A DNA stretch of 64,000 nt from an uncultured Bacillota bacterium (lineage in GTDB: Bacteria; Bacillota; Clostridia; Christensenellales; Borkfalkiaceae). Made by a program: the position numbers and the translations under genes. The notes below the pieces were generated by a model. It did no database searches. It saw nothing but the letters and a program-made list of their open reading frames with translations, and was not told where the DNA came from. Of the stretch, positions 26,154-35,374 are shown one piece after another. Position 1 is the stretch's first letter. The number at the start of each line of letters is the position of its first letter. The stretch lies in contig CASFTB010000001.1 in assembly GCA_949297575.1 (NCBI GenBank), positions 7,666 to 71,665 on the forward strand, read 5' to 3'.

Positions 26154-27104
26154 TCAATACCCGCGCGCGCAGTCTACGGCGTTTCCGACGGGCTTGCCTG
26201 CGAGGTAGCGGAGCACCTGGCTGCACACGTCCGCGACGTAGCGCGCGTGCCCGTCGCACAGCTGCATCGCCTTGTGCGAGGAGAGCAGGATGTTGTCCAG
26301 CGTCTGAAAGGGGTGATCGAAGGGGATGAGCGGCGCGGTCGCCGTCTTGGGCTTTTCCCGCCAGGTGTCGATGGCGGCGCCAGCCATGCCCCCCTCGGTG
26401 AGCGCCGCGTACAGCGCGCCCTCGTCGATGCAGTTGCTGCGCCCGACGTTCACGAGGTATTTGCCCCGCAGCAGGCGGAAGATCTGTGCATCGAACAGCT
26501 TGTCCGTCTTCCCCGTTTTCGGGAGGGAGAGGAAGAGGATGTCTGCCGTCTCGCACAGCTCTTCCAGCGAGCGCACCGCCGCGATGCCCTCGTACCTCTT
26601 GCCGCGGTCGATGGTGTAAGCGGCGATCCCGTTGGCGCGCAGCAGGCGGTGGATCTCTCTGCCGATGTGCCCGTAGCCGACCAGCCCCGCCTTCATGTCG
26701 AAGAGGCTCTTCCAGTAGGGGTTGTCGTTGTCCCAGTCTCCCTGCCGCATCTTGCGGTCGAACTCCGCGATGCGGCTGACCAGCGCCATCGCCAGCCCGA
26801 AGGCGTACTGCGCGATGGCGCGCGAATTGGCGTGCGAGTTGAAGGCGAGGATGCCGCGCTCCGCGAAGTCGCGCACGGGGAAGTCGTCCATGCCCGTCTT
26901 ATAGGCGAACACCGCCTGCAATCTGTCTGCTTCCCGCAGTTTTTCGGCGGGCATTTTTTTGCCGATAAAGATGTCTGTGCCCGCGAGAGAATAGTGCTCG
27001 AGGTCGCACGTCTCCACGTCGGCGTACCGCCGCAGGGAGGCGCACAGCGCCTCGAACGCCTCGTCCATCGCCGAAACGCTCAGCAGGATGCGCGGTCTGT
27101 TCAT
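26154..27104 (-). CDS. D-2-hydroxyacid dehydrogenase family protein
   Basis: A 316-residue NAD(P)-dependent D-isomer-specific 2-hydroxyacid dehydrogenase. The nucleotide-binding motif is GYGHIGREI near 144-152. A substrate arginine is seen in VNVGRSNCIDEGAL and a histidine in LLSSHKAM, the usual catalytic positions. It would reduce or oxidise a 2-keto/2-hydroxy acid. Its ATG overlaps the sugar-kinase stop by four bases (ATGA), so the two are coupled. The substrate is unknown; a sugar acid would fit the neighbour. Confidence 0.85.
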   Translation of the reverse strand: MNRPRILLSVSAMDEAFEALCASLRRYADVETCDLEHYSLAGTDIFIGKKMPAEKLREADRLQAVFAYKTGMDDFPVRDFAERGILAFNSHANSRAIAQYAFGLAMALVSRIAEFDRKMRQGDWDNDNPYWKSLFDMKAGLVGYGHIGREIHRLLRANGIAAYTIDRGKRYEGIAAVRSLEELCETADILFLSLPKTGKTDKLFDAQIFRLLRGKYLVNVGRSNCIDEGALYAALTEGGMAGAAIDTWREKPKTATAPLIPFDHPFQTLDNILLSSHKAMQLCDGHARYVADVCSQVLRYLAGKPVGNAVDCARGY

Positions 27105-28069
27105 AGCCCCTCTTCCTCCATTTTTTTCAGATAGCGCAGCACGTCTCCCTCCGTAAGGGTGAAGGTATCCCCCCTGACGGTATGCTTGAGCGCGAAGGCC
27201 GCAACAGAAAATTTCGCCGCGTCGGCCGGCGCGTCTTTGCGCAGCAGCGCATGCAGCAGCGCCCCGTTGAAGGCGTCGCCCCCGCCGATCCTCTCGAGGA
27301 CGGGGAAGGAGACCTCCGGCATGTCGTACCGCCCCTCCCGCCGCAGCAGCAGGGAGAGCTGCACGGCGTGCCGCGCGGGGGAGAGGACGGTGCGGTCGCG
27401 CAGGGCGAGGCAGCGGCAGCGGGGGAGCCGCTCAAAGACTTCCTCCTCCCGCATTTGCAGGAAGACGTCGAGGTCTTTTCTGCTCGCCAGCAGGATGTCT
27501 GCCCCGGCGGCGGCTTCGCGCAGCACTTCGCGCGCGCGCCCGACCGGCCACAGGCCGGCGCGGTAGTTGAAGTCGAAACTCACGGGGATCCCCCGCGCCT
27601 GCGCTTCGCGCACGAGGCGGAAGGCGAGGCGGCGCGAACTTTCGGACAGCGCGAAGGAGATGCCGCTGACGTGGAAGAGCGCCGCCTCCGCGAACACCTT
27701 GTCGGGGAGGAAGGACTGCTCGTCCAGGCGGGTAAATTCGGAGTGCTTGCGGCAGTAAATGACGTTGGTGCCCCTGCTAGCGCCCCCGTTTTCGGAGAAG
27801 TACAGCCCCAGCGTGTCCCCGCGCACGAGCACGTCGGAAGTGTCTATGCCGAAGCGCGCGAGGTGGGCGAGCACCGCCTCGCCCAGCGGCCCTTCGGGCA
27901 GCGCCGTCAGGTACTTGGTCTCATGCCCGAAGGCGGAGAGGCAGGCGAGCACGTTCGCCTCCGTGCCGCCGTACACGGCGTCGAAGCGGTCGCTGTCTCG
28001 TATGCTCTTTCCGTCGGGGGCGGCGAGCCGCAGCATGATCTCCCCAAAGGCGACGATCTTTTTCTTCAT
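27101..28069 (-). CDS. PfkB-family sugar kinase, KDG kinase-like
   Basis: A 322-residue ribokinase-family enzyme. The N-terminal block VAFGEIMLRLAAPDGKSI and YGGTEANVLACLS and the central DFNYRAGLW resemble 2-dehydro-3-deoxygluconate kinases. The catalytic stretch RIGGGDAFNGALL near 260 carries the base aspartate. It should phosphorylate a keto-deoxy sugar acid. The ATG at 28067-28069 follows GGAGGA and overlaps the upstream gene's stop (ATGA). The exact substrate is uncertain. Confidence 0.85.
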   Translation of the reverse strand: MKKKIVAFGEIMLRLAAPDGKSIRDSDRFDAVYGGTEANVLACLSAFGHETKYLTALPEGPLGEAVLAHLARFGIDTSDVLVRGDTLGLYFSENGGASRGTNVIYCRKHSEFTRLDEQSFLPDKVFAEAALFHVSGISFALSESSRRLAFRLVREAQARGIPVSFDFNYRAGLWPVGRAREVLREAAAGADILLASRKDLDVFLQMREEEVFERLPRCRCLALRDRTVLSPARHAVQLSLLLRREGRYDMPEVSFPVLERIGGGDAFNGALLHALLRKDAPADAAKFSVAAFALKHTVRGDTFTLTEGDVLRYLKKMEEEGL

Positions 28070-29604
28070 GTCCTGTCCTCCCCGTATGTATGCGCTTCGC
28101 GCTGCAGCCGTTCCCCGCACAGGTCGGCAAAGTACAGGCTCGCGAGCAGCGCCTCGCCGCATTCCTTGCGCACGGAGAGCCCGCAGGCGCGCCGCAGGGC
28201 GTGCGCCGCGCCGTCGAACAACTCGCGCAGCCTGTTGACGCGCGGGGCGTATTCGCGCTTGATGCGCAGCATGTCCGCCGCCTTCAGCTTCAGCCGGTAG
28301 CCGAAATCTATGGCGATCTTGCGGTGGTCGACGAGGTAAAATTCGCTGTCCAGCTTTTCCTTTGTGATGGAGGGCAGGTCCTTCCCCCGCCTCTTTGCCG
28401 CCTGTTTTGCCTTCTTTTCCAGATATTCGCGCAGCTCTTCGGCGTCCATGTCCGCGATCACGTAAAAATAGAGGTTGGGCTTGCCGCCCTCCAAGAGGTC
28501 TCGGGCGACGCCGAGAAAATTGTTGGAGAGGGAAAAGGGCAGGATATCCTGCTCGGTCAGCCCGTAATTTTTGCGGATGGTCTTTAAGATGATCTTTCGG
28601 AACGCCGTATCCGCGTCCTCCGGCTCTGCGCCCAGCGTACCCTCCTGCAGCCCGAGGTCGCTCGCCTTCATGGCGAGGGAGATGGGCTGCGCAAACTTAT
28701 CCTTCCAAGTCGCCTTGCGCTTGCCGCGCTTTTCCACGAGCAGGTAGCCGTCTTTGGTGAGGACGAGCCCGTTGATGCCGATCTGGTTGCCCAGCTTCGA
28801 GCCGGGGAGGGGAGAGACCTTCGCGTCGTATTCGTACACTTCGCGCACGGTCAGCCCGCTGCCCAGCTTATAGTCCATGCAGCGGTTGGTGACGAGCATG
28901 TAAAAGTACTGCGAGCGCTCCGTGTGCAGCGTCAGCGTCCCGTCTTTATAGTCGAGGCCGCGCAGCCGCACGGTCAGCGAGTTGTGCACGCTGGACGTGC
29001 CGTGCGCTTCCAGCAGCGAGAGCGCGTTCTCGCGGATAAAGGTTGGCAGTTCCGCCGTCGTCTCCCTGTCGTCGAAGCGCACCCGCGTGCCTCCCGCCAC
29101 GTTCGCGTAGAGGCAGATGCCGGAGAGATACAGCCGCCCGCCGTCCATATACTCTTCGATCTCCTCTTCCCTGCGGCGGAATGCGTCAGAGTAGCTGTCC
29201 GCGATCATGTTTTTGGGCCTGCGCCGCTTTGCGGGCACGCGGTCGAGGTACATGAACTCTCCCTCGCCGAGGAAGACGTTGCCCGCATAGTCCGCCGTTT
29301 TCCGCGCATGTCCGCTGTATTTGGAGATGATCTTGTGGTGATCGTCCTCGATCTTGAGCGACTCTTCGAGGGCGCGGTCTGCGCGGATGACGACCTTCGC
29401 GACGATGAGGGAGACCGCTGCGACGAGGAAGATGGAGAGCACGTCCGTGCTGGTCACCGTCTCCACGAAGATCTCCCACGCGCTCTTTTCGGAGGCGAAG
29501 GCGCCGCCGAGCGCGAAGATCCCGACCGTGCAGCCCAGCAGAAAGAGCAGCTGCACCCAAAAGTTCCTGAAAAATTTTTTACAGAATTTCAAAAATTTTT
29601 TCAT
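28066..29604 (-). CDS. membrane protein with Nudix-like domain
   Basis: A 512-residue protein. Two N-terminal transmembrane helices (about 14-36 and 48-68) are followed by a large cytoplasmic part. Residues about 268-350 (NQIGINGLVLTKDGYLLVEKRGK, then a long helix with KIILKTIRKNYGL) resemble a Nudix fold. The canonical Nudix box (GX5EX7REXXEEXGX) is not recognisable, so catalysis is doubtful. It heads a three-gene coupled operon with the sugar kinase and dehydrogenase, each overlapping by ATGA. I cannot assign a function. Start: ATG 29602-29604 behind GGAAG. Confidence 0.7.
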   Translation of the reverse strand: MKKFLKFCKKFFRNFWVQLLFLLGCTVGIFALGGAFASEKSAWEIFVETVTSTDVLSIFLVAAVSLIVAKVVIRADRALEESLKIEDDHHKIISKYSGHARKTADYAGNVFLGEGEFMYLDRVPAKRRRPKNMIADSYSDAFRRREEEIEEYMDGGRLYLSGICLYANVAGGTRVRFDDRETTAELPTFIRENALSLLEAHGTSSVHNSLTVRLRGLDYKDGTLTLHTERSQYFYMLVTNRCMDYKLGSGLTVREVYEYDAKVSPLPGSKLGNQIGINGLVLTKDGYLLVEKRGKRKATWKDKFAQPISLAMKASDLGLQEGTLGAEPEDADTAFRKIILKTIRKNYGLTEQDILPFSLSNNFLGVARDLLEGGKPNLYFYVIADMDAEELREYLEKKAKQAAKRRGKDLPSITKEKLDSEFYLVDHRKIAIDFGYRLKLKAADMLRIKREYAPRVNRLRELFDGAAHALRRACGLSVRKECGEALLASLYFADLCGERLQREAHTYGEDRT

Positions 29605-29713
29605 AGACAGACTTCCGCCGATTTGATAAACAAAGTATAACATAAAAGGCGGAGAATCGTCAAGGGATACATTCTCGCGCCGTACATTTTATGGGGCCGT
29701 CCTCGCAGACGGC

Positions 29714-29749
29714 GGCGGGGCGGGGAGGCAAAAGCCTCCCCGCCCCGCC
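29714..29749. terminator. GC-rich hairpin after hydrolase gene
   Basis: A perfect 16-bp stem (29714-29729 with 29734-29749), loop AAAA on the plus strand. It lies between the hydrolase stop and the start of the Nudix-like operon. It lacks a strong T-run, so it may be a weak or factor-dependent terminator. Confidence 0.55.
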
Positions 29750-29778
29750 TTTGCGGAATAAATCTGCGGAACGGGCCG

Positions 29779-30684
29779 TCAGGTCTCTTTGAGGAACGCC
29801 GCGATCTCCCGCCAGGCGGCGCGGCTCTCGGGCAGCGAGGGGAACAGGTACAAAAAGTCGTGCCACATGCCCGCATAGCGGGTGCGGCGCACGGGGACGC
29901 CCGCCCGTTGCATGCGCTCGGCGAGCATGTCCGCGTCGCTCGCCGACGTCTCCAGGCTCCCGCACTGGATGAGCGCGGGCGGGAAGCCCGCAAAGTCCGC
30001 AAAGGCGGGGGAGAGCAGCGGCTCGCGCGCGTCCGTTTCCCCGCAGTAGGGGGTCTTTCTGCGGATGCAGCGCTCGTACTTCTCGAAGGACTGCCCCCGC
30101 GGCAGCGCGTAGAGGGGATCTCTGCGGCAGTTCTCGCGGTAGGAATCTCCCGAGGCGGAAAGGTCGGCAAAGGGGGAGACGAGAACGAGCGCGCGCGGCA
30201 GCGCCCTCCCCTCGCTCCGCGCCCGCAGGCAGCAGTGCAGCAGCAGGTTCGCCCCGAAGCTGTCTCCCGCGGCGGCCGCGCGGGAGAGGTCGGTCTGCGC
30301 CGCGAGGGCGCGGTAGGCGGCGAAGCAGTCGCCGTGTACGGAGGGGTACACCTTCCCTGTGCCCGCCTCGTAGTCGATGCTGTACACGTCTCCGCCCGTA
30401 AGGCGGGCATACCGCTCGGCGATGCGGCGGTACATGTCGTTCATGGGCTGCGTGTGCCCGCCCCCGTGGAAGTGCAGCAGGGGAGCGCCCTCCCGCGCGG
30501 GCGGGGACAGCACCTCGACGCGCACCCCGCCGCAGCGCTCTTCCCGCAGGGAAAACCCCGCGGGCGGGCGGTAGCGCCCGCTCTTCGGCCGTACCGAGCG
30601 GGAGAGGGAGCGGTGCGCCCTGCGGGCGGGGTAGGTGTATGCCCGCAGCAGCAGGCGCAAGAGACGTGCGCGCAGCGAAATCAC
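29779..30684 (-). CDS. alpha/beta hydrolase (HSL family)
   Basis: A 301-residue esterase-like protein of the hormone-sensitive-lipase group. HGGGH near 95 forms the oxyanion hole and GDSFGANLLLH near 160 carries the nucleophile serine. The acid and histidine lie near the C-terminus (MWHDFLYLF). It would hydrolyse small esters or acylated compounds in the cytoplasm. The start is GTG at 30682-30684, overlapping the upstream kinase stop (GTGA) behind GGAG. It is translationally coupled to the phosphotransferase. Confidence 0.82.
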   Translation of the reverse strand: MISLRARLLRLLLRAYTYPARRAHRSLSRSVRPKSGRYRPPAGFSLREERCGGVRVEVLSPPAREGAPLLHFHGGGHTQPMNDMYRRIAERYARLTGGDVYSIDYEAGTGKVYPSVHGDCFAAYRALAAQTDLSRAAAAGDSFGANLLLHCCLRARSEGRALPRALVLVSPFADLSASGDSYRENCRRDPLYALPRGQSFEKYERCIRRKTPYCGETDAREPLLSPAFADFAGFPPALIQCGSLETSASDADMLAERMQRAGVPVRRTRYAGMWHDFLYLFPSLPESRAAWREIAAFLKET

Positions 30685-31634
30685 AGCTCCGCCAGCCTCC
30701 GGTGCATGTTTCTGACGAGCGGGTTCATGATCAGCCCCACCAGCACCCCCGACCTGATGTAGCAGAACACCTCGTTCCACAGCCCGTAGAAGGCGAGCTT
30801 CTGCGCGCACAGCGAGCTCGCGCCGTAGTTTTTGATGTATACGTCGCAGAGGGAAAAGCGCCCTCCCGTCAGGTTGTTGAACTGGAACAGGTCGTACTCC
30901 CTGTCCGCGTACATGGAGTTGAGCGGGTCGATGAACCCCGTCAGCTTTCCGCCCCTGCCCACCATGATGTTGGCGACGTTGAGGTCGCCGTGGATGAGGC
31001 ACGCCTCCTTGACGGGCTCCGAAAAGATGACGTCGAACTTGCTCCACGCCGCGCGCATGGCGGCGATGACTTTTTCGGAGAGTTTCTCCGCCGCGTACAT
31101 GTCTTCCGCCTTTTCCAGCACCCGTTCGGCGAAGGGCCTGTAATATTGTAGCCAGGTGCCGCAGTCGGGGTGCATCGTGTCCCCGAATTTTTCGCTCGTG
31201 CAGGCGTGCACGGCGTGCAGGGCGGCGGTCACCTCCTCCGCAAACGCGAGGCGCTTCTTTTCGCCCCAAAGCAGCATGCCGAGCGCGAACAGCGCGCTCT
31301 TGCCCTCGATGTGCTCCATGCCGTAGCAGTCGGCGGGGATATCTCCGCCCGCCCTCCGCTCGAACAGCACGGCGGGCATCTTCACGGGGCAGTGCGCGCG
31401 CAGCAGGCGCAGGTCGTGCGCCTCCTTCTCCATCATGTCCTTCGCGCGCAGCAGCTTGACGACGATCTTCCTGCCGCCGGGAAGCGTCAGCCCCACGGCG
31501 CGGCCGAAGGAGCCGCCGCCGAGGTATTTCGCGCCCTCCGCGCGCACGTTCAGCTGTTCCTCCGCCGCGCGCACCGCGCAGGCGAGCGCCTGCGCCTTGG
31601 TCAGCGGCAGGGGAAGGATGCGTTCCACTTTCAT
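30681..31634 (-). CDS. APH-fold phosphotransferase
   Basis: A 317-residue aminoglycoside phosphotransferase/choline kinase-like protein. It has a glycine-rich loop GGGSFGRAVGL near 40, an ATP lysine in KIVVKLLRA, the catalytic loop LIHGDLNVANIMV near 218 and metal site GFIDPLNS. Such proteins phosphorylate small metabolites, sugars or antibiotics, and the substrate cannot be told. Coupling to the hydrolase suggests a two-step modification (inference). Confidence 0.8.
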   Translation of the reverse strand: MKVERILPLPLTKAQALACAVRAAEEQLNVRAEGAKYLGGGSFGRAVGLTLPGGRKIVVKLLRAKDMMEKEAHDLRLLRAHCPVKMPAVLFERRAGGDIPADCYGMEHIEGKSALFALGMLLWGEKKRLAFAEEVTAALHAVHACTSEKFGDTMHPDCGTWLQYYRPFAERVLEKAEDMYAAEKLSEKVIAAMRAAWSKFDVIFSEPVKEACLIHGDLNVANIMVGRGGKLTGFIDPLNSMYADREYDLFQFNNLTGGRFSLCDVYIKNYGASSLCAQKLAFYGLWNEVFCYIRSGVLVGLIMNPLVRNMHRRLAEL

Positions 31635-31727
31635 AGCACTTTCCGCCTTTTTCGGGTATTTTTCCCCATTATACCCCCGTTTTGCGCCGCGGTCAATGTC
31701 CGCAGGGTGCGCTTTTCTATCCGCAGG

Positions 31728-32717
31728 TTACCCCTTTCTGAACAGTTTGCGGTATTCGCCCGGCGTCATGCCGTAGGCGGCACAGAAGCGCTTGTAAAAG
31801 CCGGAGGCGTTCGCATAGCCGGCCTCCGCCGCCACTTTTTCGACGGGCAGGTCGGTCTGCGCCAGAAGCTTTGCCCCCGCGCGCAGGCGGAAGAGGGCCG
31901 CGTGCTCCGAAAAACTTTTGCCCGTGCGGGCGCGGAGCATCCTGCCCGCATAGTTGGCGGAGTAGTGCAGCCGCCGCGCGAACCCCTCGAGGGAGGCGTC
32001 GCGGGCGTCCTCCTCGAAGTATGCCCGCAGCAGTTCCTCCGCCTCCGCGCCATCGCATTCCTCGCCGCGCGCGAGCTCTGCGAACAGCAAAGTGAGGCAG
32101 GCGGGCACGCACAGCGCCGCAAGCGCGTCTGCGCGGTGCCCCTCTTCCAGCAGGCGGAAGAGCAGGTACTGCGCGCCCGCGGTCATCTTTTTGAACAGGC
32201 GTACGCCGCATTTTGTATCCGAAGCGCCCGCCGCCGCGTGCGCGAACACCGCGCCGCCCGTCCGCTCGAAGAGCGCGGGCGGGATGATGAGTTTGAGGAC
32301 GACGTCTCCCTTGCCGCTGCGGCCGATGCGGTGCACCGCCCCCGGGGGGAGCAGGCAGCTCTGCCCCTCGGAGAGGCGCAGGGCGCTCCCGTCCCCGAAC
32401 ACCTGGGCGCAGCTGCCCCCGTGCACGCAGATCAGCTCGTAAAAGTCCTGCCCGTGCAGATAGGGGCGCTGGCTCGTCGTGTGCTTCTTGATGGAGAAGG
32501 CGCCCGCCGTCCGCACGGGCAGCAGGGGGAAGTTTTCCAGCCCCTCCGAGGCAAAGAACGCCCGCCCCGTCAGGTGCAGTTCGCGTGCCCCGGCGAGCAG
32601 CTCTTCGCCGTTGGCGAATTCTCTGCGCACCGCCGCGGCGAATTCCTCTTCGGAGACCGCCGTACTGCGATCCTCCCGCTCCTGCCCGTCGAGGATGGCC
32701 GTAAACAGTCCGTCCAT
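31728..32717 (-). CDS. AraC-family transcription regulator
   Basis: A 329-residue regulator. An N-terminal cupin-like sensor domain is at about 85-190 (HGQDFYELICVHGG, LSEGQSCLLPPGAVHRI). Two helix-turn-helix motifs lie in the last 100 residues (LEGFARRLHYSANYAGRMLRA; VEKVAAEAGYANASGFYKRF with YGMTPGEYRK). The ATG at 32715-32717 follows GGAGGG, and a TATACT box lies near 32751-32756 on the minus strand. The cupin type suggests a sugar ligand. Targets may be the nearby kinase/hydrolase genes (inference). Confidence 0.88.
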   Translation of the reverse strand: MDGLFTAILDGQEREDRSTAVSEEEFAAAVRREFANGEELLAGARELHLTGRAFFASEGLENFPLLPVRTAGAFSIKKHTTSQRPYLHGQDFYELICVHGGSCAQVFGDGSALRLSEGQSCLLPPGAVHRIGRSGKGDVVLKLIIPPALFERTGGAVFAHAAAGASDTKCGVRLFKKMTAGAQYLLFRLLEEGHRADALAALCVPACLTLLFAELARGEECDGAEAEELLRAYFEEDARDASLEGFARRLHYSANYAGRMLRARTGKSFSEHAALFRLRAGAKLLAQTDLPVEKVAAEAGYANASGFYKRFCAAYGMTPGEYRKLFRKG

Positions 32718-32881
32718 TTTCTTGTTCCCTCCGCACAAAGTTCCGATGTGTACAGTATAGCACAAAAAAAGCGGCGCGTCGCGCTTCTCCCGCGAATTTT
32801 TACACCGGGAAGACAATTTTTATACAACCATGGGGTATAATGGAAAAAAAGTCCGCTTGTGTGCGGGCAGGGGAGCAAAGT

Positions 32882-33421
32882 ATGATCGTGATCTATGGCA
32901 GCCGTTACGGCAGCGCGGGGAGGTACGCGCAGGAGTTCGCCCGCCGCGTCGGGGCGGAAGCCGTCCCCGCGGAAGCGGTGAAGCGCATCCCCGCGGGCGA
33001 GGAGGTCGTCTTCTTCGGCGGGGTGTATGCGGGCGGCGTGCGCGGCCTGCGCAGGGCGGCAAAAAAGATCGCCGCGGGGCGGGGCCGCCTGCTCGCGGTG
33101 GCGACGGTGGGCCTTGCGGACCCCGCCGACGGAAAGAATGCCGAAAACCTGCGCCGCGGCGTGCTCGCGCTGCTGCCCGAGCCGCTGCGGGGCGCGCACA
33201 TCTTTCATCTGCGCGGGAGCATCGATTATGCAAAACTCTCCCGCGGGCACCGCTTTCTGATGGGGCTGCTGTACGCCTTTGAAAAGTGCATACCCCCCGA
33301 ACGCCGCTCCGCCGAGTCGCGCGCCGTCGTGGAGACGTACGGCGGCGCCGCAGACTTCGTCGACCTCGCCGCCCTCGCGCCCGTTTTGGCTGCCGTCGGG
33401 GCGGGGGAGGGGCAAAATTAG
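32882..33421 (+). CDS. flavodoxin domain protein
   Basis: A 179-residue protein with a flavodoxin-like start (IVIYGSRYGSAGRYAQEFARRVGAE), where the GSRYGSAGR loop would hold the FMN phosphate. The rest follows the flavodoxin_5 pattern (VVFFGGVYAGGVRGLRR, then ATVGLADP). It probably carries electrons in the cytoplasm. The ATG at 32882 follows GGGGAG, and TATAAT lies at 32836-32841. Confidence 0.75.
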   Translation: MIVIYGSRYGSAGRYAQEFARRVGAEAVPAEAVKRIPAGEEVVFFGGVYAGGVRGLRRAAKKIAAGRGRLLAVATVGLADPADGKNAENLRRGVLALLPEPLRGAHIFHLRGSIDYAKLSRGHRFLMGLLYAFEKCIPPERRSAESRAVVETYGGAADFVDLAALAPVLAAVGAGEGQN

Positions 33422-33451
33422 GCGGGGGTGCAAATAAGGAGCCCTTCCCGA

Positions 33452-33480
33452 TTGTATTTTCCGCGCGTATCTGCTATAAT
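33452..33480 (+). promoter_or_regulatory. promoter of M16 peptidase gene
   Basis: TTGTAT 33452-33457, 17-base spacer, TATAAT 33475-33480, 29 bases before the ATG. Confidence 0.7.
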
Positions 33481-33509
33481 AGAGGAGATAAAGCAGAGAG
33501 AGGTGCGGT

Positions 33510-34709
33510 ATGGACTTCGAACTCAAAAACGAGCGCAGCGGAAAATTGCCCAACGGCGCGTCGCTCGTCACCTTTTCGGCGCCGCAGCTGCATTCCGTCG
33601 CCTTCTCCGTCGTCCTGCCCTTTCTGCCGGACGGCACGCCGGGCATCTACCACCTCATCGAGCACATGTTTTTCGAGCGGGCGGGGGAGCGCCGCGCCGA
33701 ACAGATCAATGCGGAAATGACCTCCCGCGGCAGCGAGATCGACGGCTATACCTCCATCAACTACATGTGCTTCAACTTCTGCTGCCGCAAAGAGGTGTTC
33801 ATCCCCCAGCTCGAACTGCTGCGCGACATGCTCACCCAAAAGGAATACGGGCAGGAAGAACTTGACAAAGTACTCCCCGTCATCCGCAACGAGATCTTCG
33901 AGTACGCCTTTTACGACGGCAGGGCGGGGGACATCCTGCGCGAGCTCTGGTTCGATTCCCGCTACATCAACCCCGTGCTGGGCGCCGCCTCCGTGCTCGA
34001 GCGGCTCACGCCGGAGGAGATCGCCGAGGAGCGCGAAAAGCTGTTTTCGAAGGACATGTGCCTCTTCCTCGCGGGCGCCTTTACGGAGGAGGACGTGCGC
34101 GCCGTCATCGGCGCCTTCGGCTCCATCCCCCTGCGGCAGGCGAAGCTTCCGCCCCCGCGCGACGAGGAAAAGGTGACGCAGGAATTCAACCGCGTCGGCC
34201 GCGGCAGGGAGATACAGGCGCTGGTCACCTACCACGTCGAAAGGGCGTCCTTCGGCCTGAAAATGGCGGCGCACTGGCTCAGGAGCGGGCTCTTCGACGG
34301 GCTGGACGCGACCTTCTTCCGCTACTTCGGAGACAACGGCTTCACCTTCTATTCGGTGGACGGCAACTACAACATCCGCGGAGACGAGCTCATCTTCTCT
34401 TACCTCGTACACATCGAAAAGAAGGACAGGAAGGCGTTCGAGGCGCTCATCGACGGGTTCGAGGACGCCGCCGCGCATACAGACTATCTCTCCCTCGTGC
34501 GCCCGTATCTGTACGACAACCTCTCCATGCTCTTCGACAGCCCCGAGCGCCTCTGCGCCCACTACGTCGATATGTGGGCGGATTTCGGGCGCATCGTCCC
34601 CCTCAAAGAGGAGGCGGGGCAGTGCGCGCAGTTCACCAACGCTGCCCTCGCCGCCCACTGGGGCACGATCGCGGGGTCGCTGCGCCGCATTTTTTACATC
34701 GCAAAATAA
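33510..34709 (+). CDS. M16 family zinc metallopeptidase
   Basis: A 399-residue insulinase-family protein. The inverted zinc motif HLIEH (H48, E51, H52) is intact, and the downstream acidic helix RNEIFEYA near 128 supplies the third ligand. A second, inactive M16_C half follows from about 165. Family members cleave peptides, including RiPP leader peptides and processed pheromones. No peptide precursor is seen next to it. No signal peptide is visible, so it acts in the cytoplasm. Confidence 0.85.
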   Translation: MDFELKNERSGKLPNGASLVTFSAPQLHSVAFSVVLPFLPDGTPGIYHLIEHMFFERAGERRAEQINAEMTSRGSEIDGYTSINYMCFNFCCRKEVFIPQLELLRDMLTQKEYGQEELDKVLPVIRNEIFEYAFYDGRAGDILRELWFDSRYINPVLGAASVLERLTPEEIAEEREKLFSKDMCLFLAGAFTEEDVRAVIGAFGSIPLRQAKLPPPRDEEKVTQEFNRVGRGREIQALVTYHVERASFGLKMAAHWLRSGLFDGLDATFFRYFGDNGFTFYSVDGNYNIRGDELIFSYLVHIEKKDRKAFEALIDGFEDAAAHTDYLSLVRPYLYDNLSMLFDSPERLCAHYVDMWADFGRIVPLKEEAGQCAQFTNAALAAHWGTIAGSLRRIFYIAK

Positions 34710-34751
34710 AAGGGCGCGCCCGTGCGGGCGCGCGATACAGGAGGTATCTCT

Positions 34752-35273
34752 ATGCTGAACGAAAAGATCGCAGCTCTGCTCGTCGAGCAGGTGAACAAGG
34801 AGTTCTACTCCGCGTACCTGTACCTCGACTTTGCGAATTACTATGAGGACGCGGGGCTTTCCGGCTTCGCGAACTGGTACGCCGTGCAGGCGCAGGAGGA
34901 GCGCGACCACGCCATGATGATGCGCCGCTACCTGCTCGACAGCGGCGTGCGCGTCACCTTCGCCGCCATCGACGCCCCCGGCAAGGCGTTCAAGGACAAC
35001 GCCGCGCCCCTCGCCGCGGGGCTGGAGCACGAGCGCTACGTCACCTCCCTCATCGCCAAGATCTATGCAGCCGCCTTCGAGGACAAGGACTTCAAGACCA
35101 TGCAGTTCCTCGACTGGTTCGTGAAGGAGCAGGGCGAGGAGGAAAAGAACGCCGAGGACCTCATCAAAAAGATGAAGCTGTTCGGTTCGGACGCGAAGGG
35201 GCTGTACCTGCTCGACCAGGAGCTCGCCGCGCGCGTCTACGCCGCGCCCTCCGCCAACGCGCCCGCCATGTAA
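34752..35273 (+). CDS. ftn: ferritin (FtnA type)
   Basis: A 173-residue non-haem ferritin that stores iron as a 24-mer cage. The four-helix bundle shows ferroxidase ligands in NKEFYSAYLYL (glutamate), QAQEERDHAMMMRRYLLD (E, E, H) and later EQGEEEKNAEDL. The ATG at 34752 follows AGGAGG. It is 42 bases after the peptidase gene and may share its transcript. It ends at a very strong terminator. Confidence 0.95.
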   Translation: MLNEKIAALLVEQVNKEFYSAYLYLDFANYYEDAGLSGFANWYAVQAQEERDHAMMMRRYLLDSGVRVTFAAIDAPGKAFKDNAAPLAAGLEHERYVTSLIAKIYAAAFEDKDFKTMQFLDWFVKEQGEEEKNAEDLIKKMKLFGSDAKGLYLLDQELAARVYAAPSANAPAM

Positions 35274-35296
35274 AGAACATTCTGCAAAAAAACAGG

Positions 35297-35336
35297 GGAG
35301 CGCCCGCCGCGTCCGTTCGGACGCGGCGGGCGCTCC
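35297..35336 (+). terminator. terminator after ferritin
   Basis: A 19-bp GC-rich stem (35297-35315 with 35318-35336) followed by TTCG only. Preceded by an A-run, it may also work for the convergent gene at 35375. Confidence 0.75.
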
Positions 35337-35374
35337 TTCGCATGCGGCGGGTATGTCCGCAAAGGGCGCCGAGG

